Source: Serpentinimonas sp.
GTDB taxonomy: Bacteria; Pseudomonadota; Gammaproteobacteria; Burkholderiales; Burkholderiaceae_C
DNA: 15,389 bases
NCBI GenBank assembly: GCA_025458665.1
Contig: JALOSG010000042.1
Span: 1-15,389, forward strand
Direction: 5' to 3'
Under the pieces are notes generated by a model that made no database searches, had not been told where the DNA came from, and saw only the letters and a list, made by a program, of their open reading frames with translations. The position numbers and the translations under genes were made by a program. Of the stretch, positions 15,346 to 15,389 are shown in pieces. Numbering within the stretch: the first letter of the stretch is position 1; the number at the start of each line of letters is the position of its first letter.

Positions 15346-15358
15346 TACCTCTGAGGTA
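15346..15358. promoter_or_regulatory. Palindromic operator candidate over the XRE ribosome site
   Basis: TACCTC-T-GAGGTA is a perfect 6-1-6 inverted repeat, five bases before the XRE start codon, and it contains the AGAGG ribosome site. XRE regulators bind short palindromes of this kind and often repress their own gene, so autoregulation is a reasonable inference. As RNA the same sequence could fold only with a one-base loop, which is unfavourable, so a DNA operator is the more likely reading. Confidence 0.45.
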
Positions 15359-15389
15359 ATTGATTTGCAGCATACCGCGGCCTAAGCTA

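Overview
The window is high-GC DNA (a rough impression of about 65-70% G+C) with ordinary bacterial gene packing. Gene content and protein wording (a hemP-hmuRSTUV heme locus, a GAF/PAS/GGDEF/EAL protein, a chemotaxis receptor, an MmyB-type XRE regulator) suggest a betaproteobacterium, probably of the Comamonadaceae (Acidovorax-like). This is inference from family resemblance; there is no rRNA or other marker gene here.

Layout. (1) 1-1181, plus strand: 3' part of an M20-family amidohydrolase/carbamoylase gene that is broken by an out-of-frame deletion at about 351-353. The deletion removes the segment holding the catalytic Glu-Glu pair. (2) 1279-1764, plus: a small VOC (glyoxalase-fold) protein. 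(3) 1834-3417, minus: a Na+/phosphate symporter-family membrane protein with a PhoU-like tail. (4) 3418-3474: a short AT-rich divergent control region with a Fur-box-like sequence. (5) 3475-10072, plus: a heme acquisition operon hemP-hmuR-hmuS-hmuT-hmuU-hmuV. (6) 10051-12696, minus: a five-domain c-di-GMP turnover protein, converging on and overlapping the end of hmuV. (7) 12759-14378, minus: a methyl-accepting chemotaxis protein with a structured leader. (8) 14522-15340, minus: an XRE-family regulator with a perfect palindrome over its ribosome binding site.

How the genes work together. The heme operon is complete for crossing both membranes. HmuR, a TonB-dependent receptor, brings heme through the outer membrane. 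HmuT binds it in the periplasm. HmuU and HmuV form the inner-membrane ABC importer. HmuS receives heme in the cytoplasm. HemP is the small conserved companion at the operon head. Genes S, T, U and V are joined by 4-base stop/start overlaps, which suggests translational coupling, and the only Fur-like site found is upstream of hemP. The minus-strand block 15340-10051 holds signal transduction genes (one-component regulator, chemoreceptor, c-di-GMP enzyme) with no evident mechanistic tie to heme.

No wholly new system is evident. The items most worth a second look are noncoding or structural: a pair of mutually exclusive hairpins in the chemoreceptor leader that resembles a transcription attenuator; the palindrome at the XRE gene start; a Fur site with a -10-like hexamer so close to hemP that its mRNA could be leaderless; and a heme receptor without a histidine between its FRAP and NPDL boxes. 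No tRNA, rRNA, CRISPR, insertion sequence or gene-free stretch over 300 bases was seen.
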